A stretch of DNA of 16,809 bases from Nitrososphaerota archaeon (GCA_027314685.1 DAHVAI010000342.1:1-16809); one strand, 5' to 3'. Positions 6,648 through 14,017 are shown, numbered from the stretch's first letter. The notes: generated by a model from the sequence alone, not told the origin. A program made the numbers and translations.

Positions 6648-7472
6648 TTAGACTAATTCGCCGCGGATGTACTTCTCTGTAAGCTCATTTTCTGGGTTTT
6701 CAAAAATCTTTGGAACTTCGCCAATCTCTACGATGCCTCCGTCATACAGAAATATCACAGTATTTCCGACACGGGCGGCTTGCTGCATATTGTGTGTCAC
6801 CAAGATGACTGTGTAATTCTTCTTAAGCTCAACAGTTAGCTCCTCGATCTTTGCAGTTGAGCCAGGATCGAGTGCTGAAGCTGGTTCATCGAAGAGAATG
6901 ATTTCGGGATTGACGGCAAGAGCTCTAGCAATGCACAATCGCTGTTGTTGTCCTCCGGAAAGCTTTAGGGCATTTTCCTTTAGCCTTTCTTTGACTTCAT
7001 CCCACAATGCTGCTTGCTCAAGACTTCGTTTGACCCTGTCGTCAAGCTGTTGTTTGGTGGAACACATCTTGTGAATCTTCGGTCCGAATGCAACATTTTC
7101 ATAAATGGACATGGGAAACGGGTTTGGCTTTTGAAAAACCATACCTACTTTGAGCCTCAGTAGTGCCGGATCTACATCTTTTGAGTAGATATCCACACCG
7201 TTAAATTCAACTTTGCCAGAGACCTGAAAATCTGATACTTGGTCGTTCATCCTGTTCAGTGTTCTTACAAACGTGCTCTTCCCACAACCTGAAGGCCCCA
7301 TTACGACGGTAACCTTTCTTGGCTCGATGTGCAACGAGATGTCCTTTAGAACATGAAGCCGACCAAAATTCACGTTCAGATTGGACACATCAATAACGTA
7401 TTGTTGCGTCTGTCCTTGGACTGTGATGCTCTCGTCACGTTCCTGAGTTTTTCCCATCATCATTTTCTCCAT
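6648..7472 (-). CDS. pstB: Phosphate ABC transporter ATP-binding protein PstB
   Basis: The ATPase of the high-affinity phosphate importer, attached to the inner side of PstA/PstC. All ABC motifs are intact: Walker A GPSGCGKST (59-67), Q-loop GMVFQKPNPFPMSIYENV (110-127), signature LSGGQQQR (171-178), Walker B IILFDEP (191-197) followed by ASALDP, and the switch His in VTHNMQQAARV (225-235). The segment FQKPNPFPMSIYENVAFG is typical of PstB rather than of other importers. The first 24 residues (MEKMMMGK and a polar stretch) precede the domain, and the true start may be one of the clustered ATGs a few codons in, which have GGAG just upstream. It lies 16 bp from pstA and 18 bp from phoU. Confidence 0.96.
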   Translation of the reverse strand: MEKMMMGKTQERDESITVQGQTQQYVIDVSNLNVNFGRLHVLKDISLHIEPRKVTVVMGPSGCGKSTFVRTLNRMNDQVSDFQVSGKVEFNGVDIYSKDVDPALLRLKVGMVFQKPNPFPMSIYENVAFGPKIHKMCSTKQQLDDRVKRSLEQAALWDEVKERLKENALKLSGGQQQRLCIARALAVNPEIILFDEPASALDPGSTAKIEELTVELKKNYTVILVTHNMQQAARVGNTVIFLYDGGIVEIGEVPKIFENPENELTEKYIRGELV

Positions 7473-7488
7473 CTCAATTGCATTTATG

Positions 7489-8433
7489 CTATATCTTGGA
7501 AAATCGTCTCAGCCCGATTCTTGCAACGAGGTTGAACGCCACTATTATAAGTATCAAGATGAAAGAGGCCTCATATGAGAGGTTAATTGCGCTCTGCGAC
7601 GGCAACTGGGTAAAGTAGAATATAACATAGGTGAGGTAACCAATAGGTTGGCCAATCAACTGCTGTGGAATGTAGTTGCCAAAACCAGCGGTATACAGGA
7701 GAGGAGCAGTCTCACCGAAAGCTATCCCAAGAGAGATTATGATTCCCGTCAGTATGCCAGGAAGTGCCAACCTGAACGTGATCCTGTTGACCATTTTTGT
7801 TCTGTTAGAACCTAACGCAATAGCTGCTTCTCTGATGCTAAGCGGGACTCTGTTGATGGAAAGTTCCGTAGTCCTCAAGATGTACGGAAGCATTAACACT
7901 GAGAGCGCAATTCCCCCAGCGAGTGCTGAAAAACCCCATCCGAATATTTTTGGTGTTGTTTGTGTAAAAAGCAGATATCCGGTGTAACCCAATACTACAG
8001 AGGGAACGCCTGCAAGTACGTCTGACATGAATCTGACAATGCGGCTGTGACGGTTCCCGTCTGCAAACTCTGCCAAGTAAATTCCTCCCATGACTCCAAG
8101 CGGAACAGCAAATGCAGCCGAGAGCCCGACGAGAAGAAGGGTGCCCAGAATGTAGTTAGCTAGGCCACCTGAGACGAATGATGAGGCATTTGTAGTGACA
8201 CTCGAAGTAAAAGTTTGCAAAGAGATGAGCGTCGCACCCTTGTAGATGAACAAGTACATCAGGTCACCCAGAGGGATCAATACGACTAGCAACGCGCAAA
8301 GGACAAGACACTTTACAATCTTGTCCACCAATAGTCTTCTTTTGTACCGGCTGACTAATCGTTTGAAATCTTCTGACGGTGAAACAGCAATTGTGTGGGT
8401 TTCCAAAGTCATTTGCGATATCCGACCTATCAC
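7489..8433 (-). CDS. pstA: Phosphate ABC transporter permease PstA
   Basis: One of the two membrane subunits of the Pst importer. The 314 residues contain about six hydrophobic helices. The cytoplasmic coupling loop (EAA motif) shows SIREAAIALGSNRTKMVNRITFRLALPGILTG, and the PstA hallmark SLGIAFGETAPLLYTAGFGNYIPQ follows. The GTG at 8433, two bases after the pstC stop, is the longest start. An ATG at 8412 (MTLETHTIAVSPSEDF) is an equally good candidate and would still keep the basic cytoplasmic N-terminus. It pairs with PstC and is driven by PstB. Confidence 0.93.
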   Translation of the reverse strand: MIGRISQMTLETHTIAVSPSEDFKRLVSRYKRRLLVDKIVKCLVLCALLVVLIPLGDLMYLFIYKGATLISLQTFTSSVTTNASSFVSGGLANYILGTLLLVGLSAAFAVPLGVMGGIYLAEFADGNRHSRIVRFMSDVLAGVPSVVLGYTGYLLFTQTTPKIFGWGFSALAGGIALSVLMLPYILRTTELSINRVPLSIREAAIALGSNRTKMVNRITFRLALPGILTGIIISLGIAFGETAPLLYTAGFGNYIPQQLIGQPIGYLTYVIFYFTQLPSQSAINLSYEASFILILIIVAFNLVARIGLRRFSKI

Positions 8434-8435
8434 TT

Positions 8436-9449
8436 TTAGACTCTCATCACAGAACCAGATTCCTTGAAGAAGCCCTGTTTTATTATGAGTCTTGCGACTA
8501 CGTTGACCAAGATGGTGATTATCGAGAGAACAAGGGCAAGCTCCATCAAAGCAGAGACCGCCATACCTGATGGATCAGTGAATGCACTATCCAATTGAAC
8601 GGCCATGAATCCGGCCATTGTCTGAAGTGGAGAATAAATGTTGGTTGGAAGAATATTTATCGCACCGCCCGCCACCATTGCAACCGCCATGGTCTCACCG
8701 AGCGCGCGGCCCAGTCCCAAGATTACTGAACCGAAAATGCCCACCTTGGCATAAGGAAGCACTATTTTCTGGGTTACCTCCCAGTCAGTAAGTCCCAAAG
8801 CCCTAGCTCCATCTCGAAGTTCCTGCGGAGCTTGAATCATAGCATCTCGACTCATGGAAGCTATGATAGGGACTATCATCAGGGCGAGGATTAGGCCGGC
8901 ATCCATTAAGCCCGGATTGTAGAATCTTCCGCCGAACCCTGGTATGAAGAAGAGATACTTTAGAAAGATATTTTTCTCTACACTACTGACAAATGGTGCA
9001 AGAACTTGAATTCCCCAAAATCCAAAGATTACACTTGGGACACCTGCTAGAAGTTCCACGAAGAAGGAAACCGGCGGAGCAATTTTCTTTGAGATAAACT
9101 GAGAAACAAGAATCGCAATTCCGACGCCAGTCGGAAGTCCGAAAAGGATTGCAAGCGTTGAAGATATTAGTGTCCCTGTAAGGAAGACCAAAAGTCCGTA
9201 CGAAGCGCCTTTCAAAGTATGAAAGTTTAAGCCTAACCAGTGAACAGTTAGCAGGCTTCCGTCTAATCTTGGATTCCATGTTATCGAGCCAAAATAATGA
9301 AACCCGTTGACAATTATTGAGGGAAAGGCAAATACAAACAGAATCAAAAAAATTACAAAAATAGAAAGGGGAGCACTGGTTGCGAACAGTGCTGTGACGT
9401 ACTTGTAGATCCGATCAGACAGCTCTTTTCTCTTCTTGCGTAGAGTCAA
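8436..9449 (-). CDS. pstC: Phosphate ABC transporter permease PstC
   Basis: The second membrane subunit of the Pst importer, 337 residues with about six hydrophobic segments after a basic N-terminus. The coupling loop reads ELRDGARALGLTDWEVTQKIVLPYAKVG, followed by VILGLGRALGETMAVAMVAGG, the PstC-type 'GRAiGETmAV' motif. VELLAGVPSVIFGFWGIQ is also diagnostic. The TTG at 9449 has no obvious ribosome-binding site. A perfect GGTGAT lies at 9488-9493 just after the pstS stop, five bases before an in-frame CTG (9480-9482), which would add eleven residues. A rare CTG start is therefore worth considering; an in-frame TGA further upstream limits any longer form. Confidence 0.93.
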   Translation of the reverse strand: MTLRKKRKELSDRIYKYVTALFATSAPLSIFVIFLILFVFAFPSIIVNGFHYFGSITWNPRLDGSLLTVHWLGLNFHTLKGASYGLLVFLTGTLISSTLAILFGLPTGVGIAILVSQFISKKIAPPVSFFVELLAGVPSVIFGFWGIQVLAPFVSSVEKNIFLKYLFFIPGFGGRFYNPGLMDAGLILALMIVPIIASMSRDAMIQAPQELRDGARALGLTDWEVTQKIVLPYAKVGIFGSVILGLGRALGETMAVAMVAGGAINILPTNIYSPLQTMAGFMAVQLDSAFTDPSGMAVSALMELALVLSIITILVNVVARLIIKQGFFKESGSVMRV

Positions 9450-9487
9450 CTTTTCTGTCTGGACCGTCTCTACAGTCTGCAGTACGA

Positions 9488-9493
9488 ATCACC
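9488..9493 (-). promoter_or_regulatory. Strong Shine-Dalgarno site before pstC
   Basis: GGTGAT on the minus strand exactly matches the archaeal anti-16S core. It follows the pstS stop immediately and is too far (38 bases) from the TTG usually chosen for pstC, but five bases from an in-frame CTG. Confidence 0.45.
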
Positions 9494-10759
9494 TTAGCTC
9501 GTGGGACCGATTTGTGCTATCTGATCCAAACTCAAGGTGACAGTTCCTGATGGAAGTTGGATGAATCCGACTTTGTTAAGGAAGGAGTAGTTGTTGCCAT
9601 ACTGAGGCAATAGACACCAGGTGAGGAGCGTTCTTACGACTTGTGCGGTGTTCGCGTCAGTTTGCGTCTTTGAGACAATTGCGTATTCGTAGTTTATGAT
9701 AGGGTACGAGTATGCCCCCGGTGCGTAAACGAGCGAAATTGCTTCGTTTGCAGGAGTCTGTGCAGTAAGTTGATTAGCTGCTGCCTGAATGTTTGCCTGT
9801 GTTGCGTTCACGAAGTTACCCGCCTTGTTGCCGAGTAAGGCATAGTTAATGTTGGCTGCTAGTGCTTGCGAGAGGAAACTGATTCCGATGTAGGCGATAG
9901 AGTACTGGTTCGCTTGACAGGTTGTCACCATTGCGCCGTTGCCGATTGCGGCTAGCCCACCGGCAACTGCTGGCCAGCTAACTGTTGTCGCAAAACCAAC
10001 GTTGGTATTCCACCAGCTACTTGTGTCTGAGAGATATGTAGTGAATATGAAAGTGTCTCCGCTACCATCCTGTCGGTGAATAGGAATAATAACGTGGTTT
10101 GGAAGAAGACTCGCTGCTCCCGGGTTGATTGCTACAATACTAGGGCTATTCCAAGTAGTGATTGAACCATTGTATATTCCAGCTAATACAGCGCCGGTGA
10201 AGTTGAGGTGCATTGTGCTTGGTATTCCTGGTATGTTATAGAATATTTGTTGAGCAGATATGGCAAGTGGTATGTTGAGCAGGTTTGGATATTGAGTCAT
10301 TTGAGTCGGCAGCAAGTACGCATCAGATGCGCCAACCTGTACTGTTCCGCTCGCAGCATCGGAGATTCCTGTTCCACTTCCGGTTCCCGCCGTGTTGACC
10401 TTCACGCTAGAATACATCGTTGTGAAGTTTGGGACCCAATCTTGGAAGAGCGGATACAAAAGAGTTGATCCTGTTTCAGATATTGTCGCTGCTGGGAGAG
10501 TGGATGGGAGAGTCGAACTGTTTGCGGTTGTGGTGGATACCGATGTTGACACTGACGTTGAGATAGAAGTAGACACTGAAGTTTGGGTGGCTGTTGACAC
10601 CGACGTCGATGTTACCGTGTTAGTTGACGTTACTGTCTTAGTGCCCATTGATACGGCTGCATAAGCACCGACTACGGCCACTATAATTACGACAACGACT
10701 ATAGCGACTACCGCGGTGGTAGCTATTGCGCCCCTAGGATTCGAAGATACTCTCTTCAA
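9494..10759 (-). CDS. pstS: Phosphate-binding protein PstS, membrane-anchored
   Basis: Captures phosphate outside the membrane and delivers it to PstC/PstA. A basic start (MKRVSSNPRG) and one hydrophobic helix (about residues 11-37) are followed by a Ser/Thr/Val stalk (38-88) and the substrate-binding domain. The domain shows ISETGSTLLYPLFQDW, the phosphate-loop type AGTGSGTGISDAASGTVQVGASDAYL, and IHRQDGSGDTFIFTTYLS, all hallmarks of the PstS family. There is no lipobox Cys, so the uncleaved helix is the likely anchor. The start is TTG at 10759 with GTGA seven bases upstream; in-frame ATG is absent and a stop lies just upstream. It is first in the pstSCAB-phoU operon, downstream of a promoter with candidate phosphate-control repeats. 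Confidence 0.95.
   Translation of the reverse strand: MKRVSSNPRGAIATTAVVAIVVVVIIVAVVGAYAAVSMGTKTVTSTNTVTSTSVSTATQTSVSTSISTSVSTSVSTTTANSSTLPSTLPAATISETGSTLLYPLFQDWVPNFTTMYSSVKVNTAGTGSGTGISDAASGTVQVGASDAYLLPTQMTQYPNLLNIPLAISAQQIFYNIPGIPSTMHLNFTGAVLAGIYNGSITTWNSPSIVAINPGAASLLPNHVIIPIHRQDGSGDTFIFTTYLSDTSSWWNTNVGFATTVSWPAVAGGLAAIGNGAMVTTCQANQYSIAYIGISFLSQALAANINYALLGNKAGNFVNATQANIQAAANQLTAQTPANEAISLVYAPGAYSYPIINYEYAIVSKTQTDANTAQVVRTLLTWCLLPQYGNNYSFLNKVGFIQLPSGTVTLSLDQIAQIGPTS
10520..10642 (-). repeat. Low-complexity Ser/Thr-Val stalk repeats in pstS
   Basis: Roughly forty codons encode iterations such as TVTSTSVST and SVSTSISTSV, probably an extended, possibly O-glycosylated spacer lifting PstS through the S-layer space. 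The repeats are degenerate at the DNA level, and such stretches readily gain or lose units. Confidence 0.8.
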
Positions 10760-10796
10760 TATAGATTCACGAGATCATCATGCTAAAAGTACCGTC

Positions 10797-10853
10797 TTTA
10801 TTTATTGTCAAAATAGAATATGTTTGCTATTGTCTTAACAATAGACTCTATAG
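10797..10853 (-). promoter_or_regulatory. pstS promoter with candidate Pho-type operator
   Basis: Minus-strand TATA-like AATAAATAAAG (about 10797-10807) is placed to start a transcript around 10775, about 16 nt before the TTG. Directly upstream are half-sites CTATTG (10827-10832) and CAATAG (10839-10844), which form a perfect inverted repeat CTATTGT-CTTA-ACAATAG, then CTATAG (10848-10853). TATTGTCAAAATA (10803-10815) overlaps the TATA box. Matching words recur upstream of three other phosphate-related genes in this window. Confidence 0.6.
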
Positions 10854-10862
10854 ACTTTACAT

Positions 10863-10881
10863 GAATCGATTGAATCGATTC
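10863..10881. repeat. Perfect 19-bp palindrome upstream of pstS
   Basis: GAATCGATTGAATCGATTC consists of two 9-base arms that are exact reverse complements around a single G. It lies between the 3' end of the PIN-like gene and the pstS operator, about 10 bp from the CTATAG half-site. It lacks the GC-rich stem plus T-run of a terminator, so a second dimeric regulator site is more likely. Confidence 0.55.
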
Positions 10882-10909
10882 GTTGGCCAGTGAAAATATC
10901 ATGCAAAGA

Positions 10910-11353
10910 TCAAGCAATGTTGCTATTCGAATTTTGTAATATCTTAAGTTGTCGCTTCAACTGTTGCGAGTCGACCAGCGATCTTCCAACGGCATCTCGA
11001 TATCTTACAAGAATGGCTTTGCTGCGAAGCTTTCTGAAGAATTTGACATCTCGCGTGAGTAACACTTTGTTCTTCTTTCTACTTTCCCAGATCAGGCCCT
11101 CGCCGATCAGCAATTGTCTCTCGATCTCTTCGTCGCTAGCTCCATCTCCTAGTATGGCAGGCACCCAAACAGCGTTGATGTTTCTTCCACGAAGATCTTC
11201 AGCGAGCTGCGGAGGCAGGCAAGCATCAACTACCGCATCTCTATCGCCTATCTGAGCCAGAAGAAATTCAAAGTTGTACGGAGCCCTACTCTTTGCAAAG
11301 TACCTTTCAGACTCGTTTTCAATCATAGACCCGAGATTATCGCGCCAACTCAT
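10910..11353 (-). CDS. PIN-like (DUF5615/Mut7-C type) putative nuclease
   Basis: 147 residues. The central part follows the DUF5615/Mut7-C PIN-like pattern: VVDACLPPQLAEDLRGRNINAVWV (41-64), the spaced 'GDGASDEEI' acidic motif (69-77), and VLLTRDVKFFRKL (97-109), where Asp41 region, D74 and D102 would form the metal site. Related proteins are predicted RNases, sometimes toxins, but no partner antitoxin gene is adjacent. About forty residues before the domain (MSWRDNLGSM and a charged helix) are unassigned. The ATG at 11353 is 37 nt from a CTATATAG TATA-like box, and a CTATTGTC element identical to one at pstS lies upstream of that. This suggests co-regulation with phosphate uptake. Function and target are unknown. 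Confidence 0.7.
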   Translation of the reverse strand: MSWRDNLGSMIENESERYFAKSRAPYNFEFLLAQIGDRDAVVDACLPPQLAEDLRGRNINAVWVPAILGDGASDEEIERQLLIGEGLIWESRKKNKVLLTRDVKFFRKLRSKAILVRYRDAVGRSLVDSQQLKRQLKILQNSNSNIA

Positions 11354-11389
11354 GTGGAACGCTCCTTGGCCCAGCTCAAGGCCAACTTT

Positions 11390-11426
11390 CTATATAGCTA
11401 ACCTATTTACTTTATTTTGACAATAG
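11390..11426 (-). promoter_or_regulatory. Promoter and candidate operator of the PIN-like gene
   Basis: On the minus strand, CTATTGTCAAAATAAAG (11410-11426) is followed by TATA-like CTATATAG (11390-11397), 37 nt before the ATG. TATTGTCAAAATA (11413-11425) is an exact 13-base match in the same transcriptional orientation as in the pstS promoter (10803-10815). It directly follows the stop of the upstream CHAD gene. Confidence 0.5.
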
Positions 11427-11432
11427 AGTTCG

Positions 11433-12227
11433 TTAATTCCTCTTTGAGGACAATCGAGCGAGTGAAGATGAGAGCTTTGACTTCATCGCCAAGTAATCTT
11501 CGTTTGCTTTCTCCCTTTGTTCGGTAAGATCTGCTGTAATTTTTTCCAAGGCTTCGCTTGCTGAAAGACCTGAAAGTGAATTAAGAGTGGCTTGCACATC
11601 CATAACGACTCCAAGACTTCCTTGTATCCTCACGAGTTGCGTCATTAACGGGTCTGTTTTTCTTGAATCCAGCTCGAGCGTATACCTCAACATTTTACAG
11701 TTTTTCCTGAATTCGTGCAACTTCTCTAATGTTGGACTTGCTAGCAAAACCTTCATCTGCTTTTCAAGTATTGATTGGTACTTTCGCAATAGTTTCTTCC
11801 TTCGCTTTGACAACTTTGATTCCGAAATCTGGTTTGCCTTGAATTTCGGTATTCCCATCATTCTTAGACTGTCAGCTGCCTTGTAAGTTGCTTTCAATAG
11901 ATTTTCGCGTGTTTTCTTCATTGCTTCTAGTAATTGTTTGACATCTGGGCTTTCTTCGAATCTATTCAGTTTTGATTGAACTACATCAATGTCCCTGATC
12001 TGTGTCGTCGTTTTGAAGAGAGCTCTTGCACACGCCAGATAAGTCCTAACCTTCGTTTTTTTTCTGATGCTTTTCGGCAATATTTCTGTAAGAGCCTGGA
12101 TTCTGCGCGATGTCGTTCTAATGTCATGAATGGTCTTCTCTTCCGGCCTTGAAAGTAGCGCATCCACTGTCGTATCCAACTTCTCGGTCATCGAGGTAAT
12201 ACGTTTCATGAGCGATTTTGGATTCAA
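11433..12227 (-). CDS. CHAD-domain protein (putative polyphosphate-binding)
   Basis: A 264-residue helical, strongly basic protein matching the CHAD domain along most of its length: HDIRTTSRRIQALTEIL near residues 34-50, 'TTQIRDIDV' near 74-82, KLHEFRKNCKMLRYTLEL near 169-186, and 'RIQGSLGVVMDVQATL' near 203-218. The repeated Arg/Lys helices form the basic groove that, in characterised CHAD proteins, binds inorganic polyphosphate. Genes for CHAD proteins often lie beside polyphosphate enzymes, as here. The start may be TTG 12227, ATG 12209 or ATG 12191; the domain begins after all three. It is transcribed divergently from a small gene across a gap holding the CTATAG repeats. It could bring polyphosphate granules and the neighbouring enzymes together; that is inference. 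Confidence 0.87.
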   Translation of the reverse strand: MNPKSLMKRITSMTEKLDTTVDALLSRPEEKTIHDIRTTSRRIQALTEILPKSIRKKTKVRTYLACARALFKTTTQIRDIDVVQSKLNRFEESPDVKQLLEAMKKTRENLLKATYKAADSLRMMGIPKFKANQISESKLSKRRKKLLRKYQSILEKQMKVLLASPTLEKLHEFRKNCKMLRYTLELDSRKTDPLMTQLVRIQGSLGVVMDVQATLNSLSGLSASEALEKITADLTEQREKANEDYLAMKSKLSSSLARLSSKRN

Positions 12228-12344
12228 ATACGATCCAGCACTCCCAACATTACGAATGTCAAACGCGATTCAGATTTGGCGCTAGATTTTCCCAAACTCG
12301 TTTTATGATTTGCTCGAATTTCGAAAGTGTATGGTCCTGGCCTA

Positions 12345-12369
12345 CTATAGAGACTCTATAGGGCTATTG
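12345..12369. promoter_or_regulatory. CTATAG/CTATTG operator between CHAD and small gene
   Basis: CTATAGAGACTCTATAG (12345-12361) is a perfect 8-1-8 palindrome, followed by CTATTG (12364-12369). GACTCTATAG (12352-12361) is an exact 10-base match to the pstS promoter (10844-10853). A TATA-like TAAATATC (12370-12377) follows at once on the plus strand, so the small gene is the best placed target; CHAD lies 118 bp or more away on the other side. Confidence 0.55.
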
Positions 12370-12393
12370 TAAATATCAAGGAAGAGCGTTTAT

Positions 12394-12585
12394 TTGGAGA
12401 TCGAGCTAAAGATATTAATGCCAAGCAAGAAAAACATAATGTCGCAACTTGAGAATCGCAAGCACAATTTGTCTGTGATTCAAGATGCCATAAATGCTGA
12501 TGCGCGATCTGCGGAGAAACTGGAATCAGTCAGGAATTTTCTGTCACAGCGTATTGAAGTTCTCGAAAAGGAATTGACTGCCTAG
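12394..12585 (+). CDS. Small helical protein, function unknown
   Basis: Sixty-three residues from the TTG at 12394, or 55 from the ATG at 12418. I recognise no family. The sequence is charged and predicted helical: ENRKHNLSVIQDAINADARS, then KLESVRNFLSQRIEVLEKEL with heptad-like leucine/isoleucine spacing, so a short coiled coil is likely. Reasons to accept it: a TATA-like box about 25 nt upstream, adjoining the palindromic CTATAG operator; a frame that fills the space to the kinase gene exactly; and a stop codon that overlaps the convergent kinase stop in the word CTAG. It has no Cys and no membrane segment. A role as a partner of CHAD or the kinases, or as a small phosphate-starvation protein, is only a guess. 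Confidence 0.55.
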   Translation: MEIELKILMPSKKNIMSQLENRKHNLSVIQDAINADARSAEKLESVRNFLSQRIEVLEKELTA

Positions 12586-13295
12586 ACACCGCTTAGATAT
12601 TTATCTATCCGAGACTGCAATTCCTGGTACACTTCGCTTATCGGTATGTTTCCATCTATTCTTACCATTCGGTACTGCTTTGCCATTTTGTGAAATTCTC
12701 TAGCCATCCTTAATTGATACTTGATGAACGATTCGTAAAGATCGTCAGACAGCCCCATGTCTGCGCCTGATTCGTAGTAGTCCAGAGTGCCGTACTTCTG
12801 GAAGACTCTGTGAAAAAGTAGTTCCGGCTTTACGTCCAGATAAAATACGAGATCGGCCTTCGGGGCAAATCCAAAAAGTTCGTGAGACCATCTTGTGGTA
12901 AGTCCCCGAACAATGCTTCTTGCTATTAACGTGTAGATGTATCTGTCAGCGATAACAATATACCCTGCCTGCAGGGCAGGTATTATCTTGTGCTCCAACT
13001 GATCTACGAAATCTGCTGCGTAAAATAACGTGAGCGTCTTCTTGCCCAATGGAAGTTTCTGTTTTGCCTGAAGAATTCCCTGTCCTATCAGTTCTGAGCG
13101 CTTGAGGCCTGTGTTCACGACAGCATGCCCATCGGACTCTAGTTTCGTTATGATAGATTGGATCTGGGTGCTGCGGCCTGAACCATCCGGCCCCTCAATA
13201 ACAATCAGTCGTCCTTTGACCTGTGTATCCTTGAGGTAGGGGATCCCTTCACCGTAAAATTTCAGCGGGCGTGGATCGTAACTGTGTGCAGTCAT
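12582..13295 (-). CDS. Thymidylate-kinase-like P-loop protein, second copy (Walker A Arg)
   Basis: 237 residues, last gene of the sixA operon, overlapping the preceding kinase by ATGA. The fold is that of dTMP kinases: RLIVIEGPDGSGRSTQ (29-44), FYAADFVDQLEHKIIPALQAGYIVIADRYIY (91-121), and KADLVFYLDV (146-155). The otherwise invariant Walker A Lys is Arg (GSGRST; codon CGC). The TREP motif that positions dTMP is replaced by TGLKRSEL, and 'DRY..ss.AyQG' by DRYIYTLIARSIVRG. A shared block, YYESGADMGLSDDLYESF (173-190), also occurs in its neighbour. It is annotated-looking dTMP kinase only by fold. Because PPK2 polyphosphate kinases belong to the same fold, and its neighbours handle polyphosphate, a phosphate-polymer or nucleotide kinase partner role is suggested but unproven. 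Confidence 0.8.
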   Translation of the reverse strand: MTAHSYDPRPLKFYGEGIPYLKDTQVKGRLIVIEGPDGSGRSTQIQSIITKLESDGHAVVNTGLKRSELIGQGILQAKQKLPLGKKTLTLFYAADFVDQLEHKIIPALQAGYIVIADRYIYTLIARSIVRGLTTRWSHELFGFAPKADLVFYLDVKPELLFHRVFQKYGTLDYYESGADMGLSDDLYESFIKYQLRMAREFHKMAKQYRMVRIDGNIPISEVYQELQSRIDKYLSGV

Positions 13296-14017
13296 TTTAC
13301 GTCGTCTCCCATTTCCAAAGGCGACGAACCGAGCATCTTCAGCGCTTGTTTTGGTAGAAGTTGCATCACGTTCTCCCTCACCCTGACCTGCTGGTCTTCT
13401 ATGTCTTGAGTGGCGTCTATTACGGTAAACCCGTCGTGCCCTATCATGTACTCGTACTGTTCGATTATCCTGCTCTGAAAAATTCGGTAGCTTTCTAAGA
13501 TATCATTGCTCAGGTTCAGATCCATACCGGCCTCATAGTATTTGATCTTGGGCCTACCCACCATGATTCGATTTATTGCGGTGTCTATTGGCACCTGAAA
13601 ATAGAAAGCAATGTCGGGCTTTACTGCAAAGTTGTAGACTTTCCTTACCCATCGCTCACTGCAACCTCTTACGACGTCTCTTGCGAAGGCAGTGTATACG
13701 TACCTGTCAGAGAGTACTATGTAACCTGCTTCCAGCAGTGGAGCGATGTTTCTCTCGTAGCGGTCGGCAAAGTCTGTTGCGTGAAGGAGGCTGAAAGTAG
13801 TCGGAGTAAGTAGAGCCTTCTTTTTCCCTTTTGAGGTGATCTCCCTCACGACATCTGATGAGTTCCATTCAGTTGTAAATACAAGCAGTCCTTTGCTCCT
13901 CAGCCATTTGTCGAGAAGGTGAAGCTGTGTGGACTTTCCCGAGCCGTCAATGCCTTCTACGACTATGAGTGTTCCTATTGGCTGCTGAGTTGTACTACTA
14001 GATTCCGGCAACTTCAC
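13292..14017 (-). CDS. Thymidylate-kinase-like P-loop kinase, first copy
   Basis: 241 residues, homologous over its length to the next gene. Walker A is intact: TLIVVEGIDGSGKSTQ (16-31), with G22-T30. Then come LLHATDFADRYERNIAPLLEAGYIVLSDRYVYTAFARDVVRG (78-118) and KPDIAFYFQV (133-142). As in its twin, the dTMP-kinase TREP motif is absent (TTEWNSSD, 48-55), and the region after DRY is rich in Arg. KYYEAGMDLNLSNDILESY (159-177) is the block shared with the second copy. Start ATG at 14017 overlaps ppx by four bases and its stop overlaps the second copy, so all are probably translated together. It may still be a dTMP kinase, but two tandem copies inside a sixA-ppx operon make a dedicated polyphosphate or nucleotide-phosphate role more likely. 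Confidence 0.82.
   Translation of the reverse strand: MKLPESSSTTQQPIGTLIVVEGIDGSGKSTQLHLLDKWLRSKGLLVFTTEWNSSDVVREITSKGKKKALLTPTTFSLLHATDFADRYERNIAPLLEAGYIVLSDRYVYTAFARDVVRGCSERWVRKVYNFAVKPDIAFYFQVPIDTAINRIMVGRPKIKYYEAGMDLNLSNDILESYRIFQSRIIEQYEYMIGHDGFTVIDATQDIEDQQVRVRENVMQLLPKQALKMLGSSPLEMGDDVK

Noticed and set aside
10520..10642. Array-like repeats considered as a CRISPR or mobile-element repeat
   Set aside because: The repeats are degenerate, in frame and encode the PstS stalk; there are no spacers or terminal repeats.
10392..10664. Plus-strand open frame rich in Val and Asp opposite pstS
   Set aside because: It is the antisense reading of the Ser/Thr stalk repeats and has no independent support.
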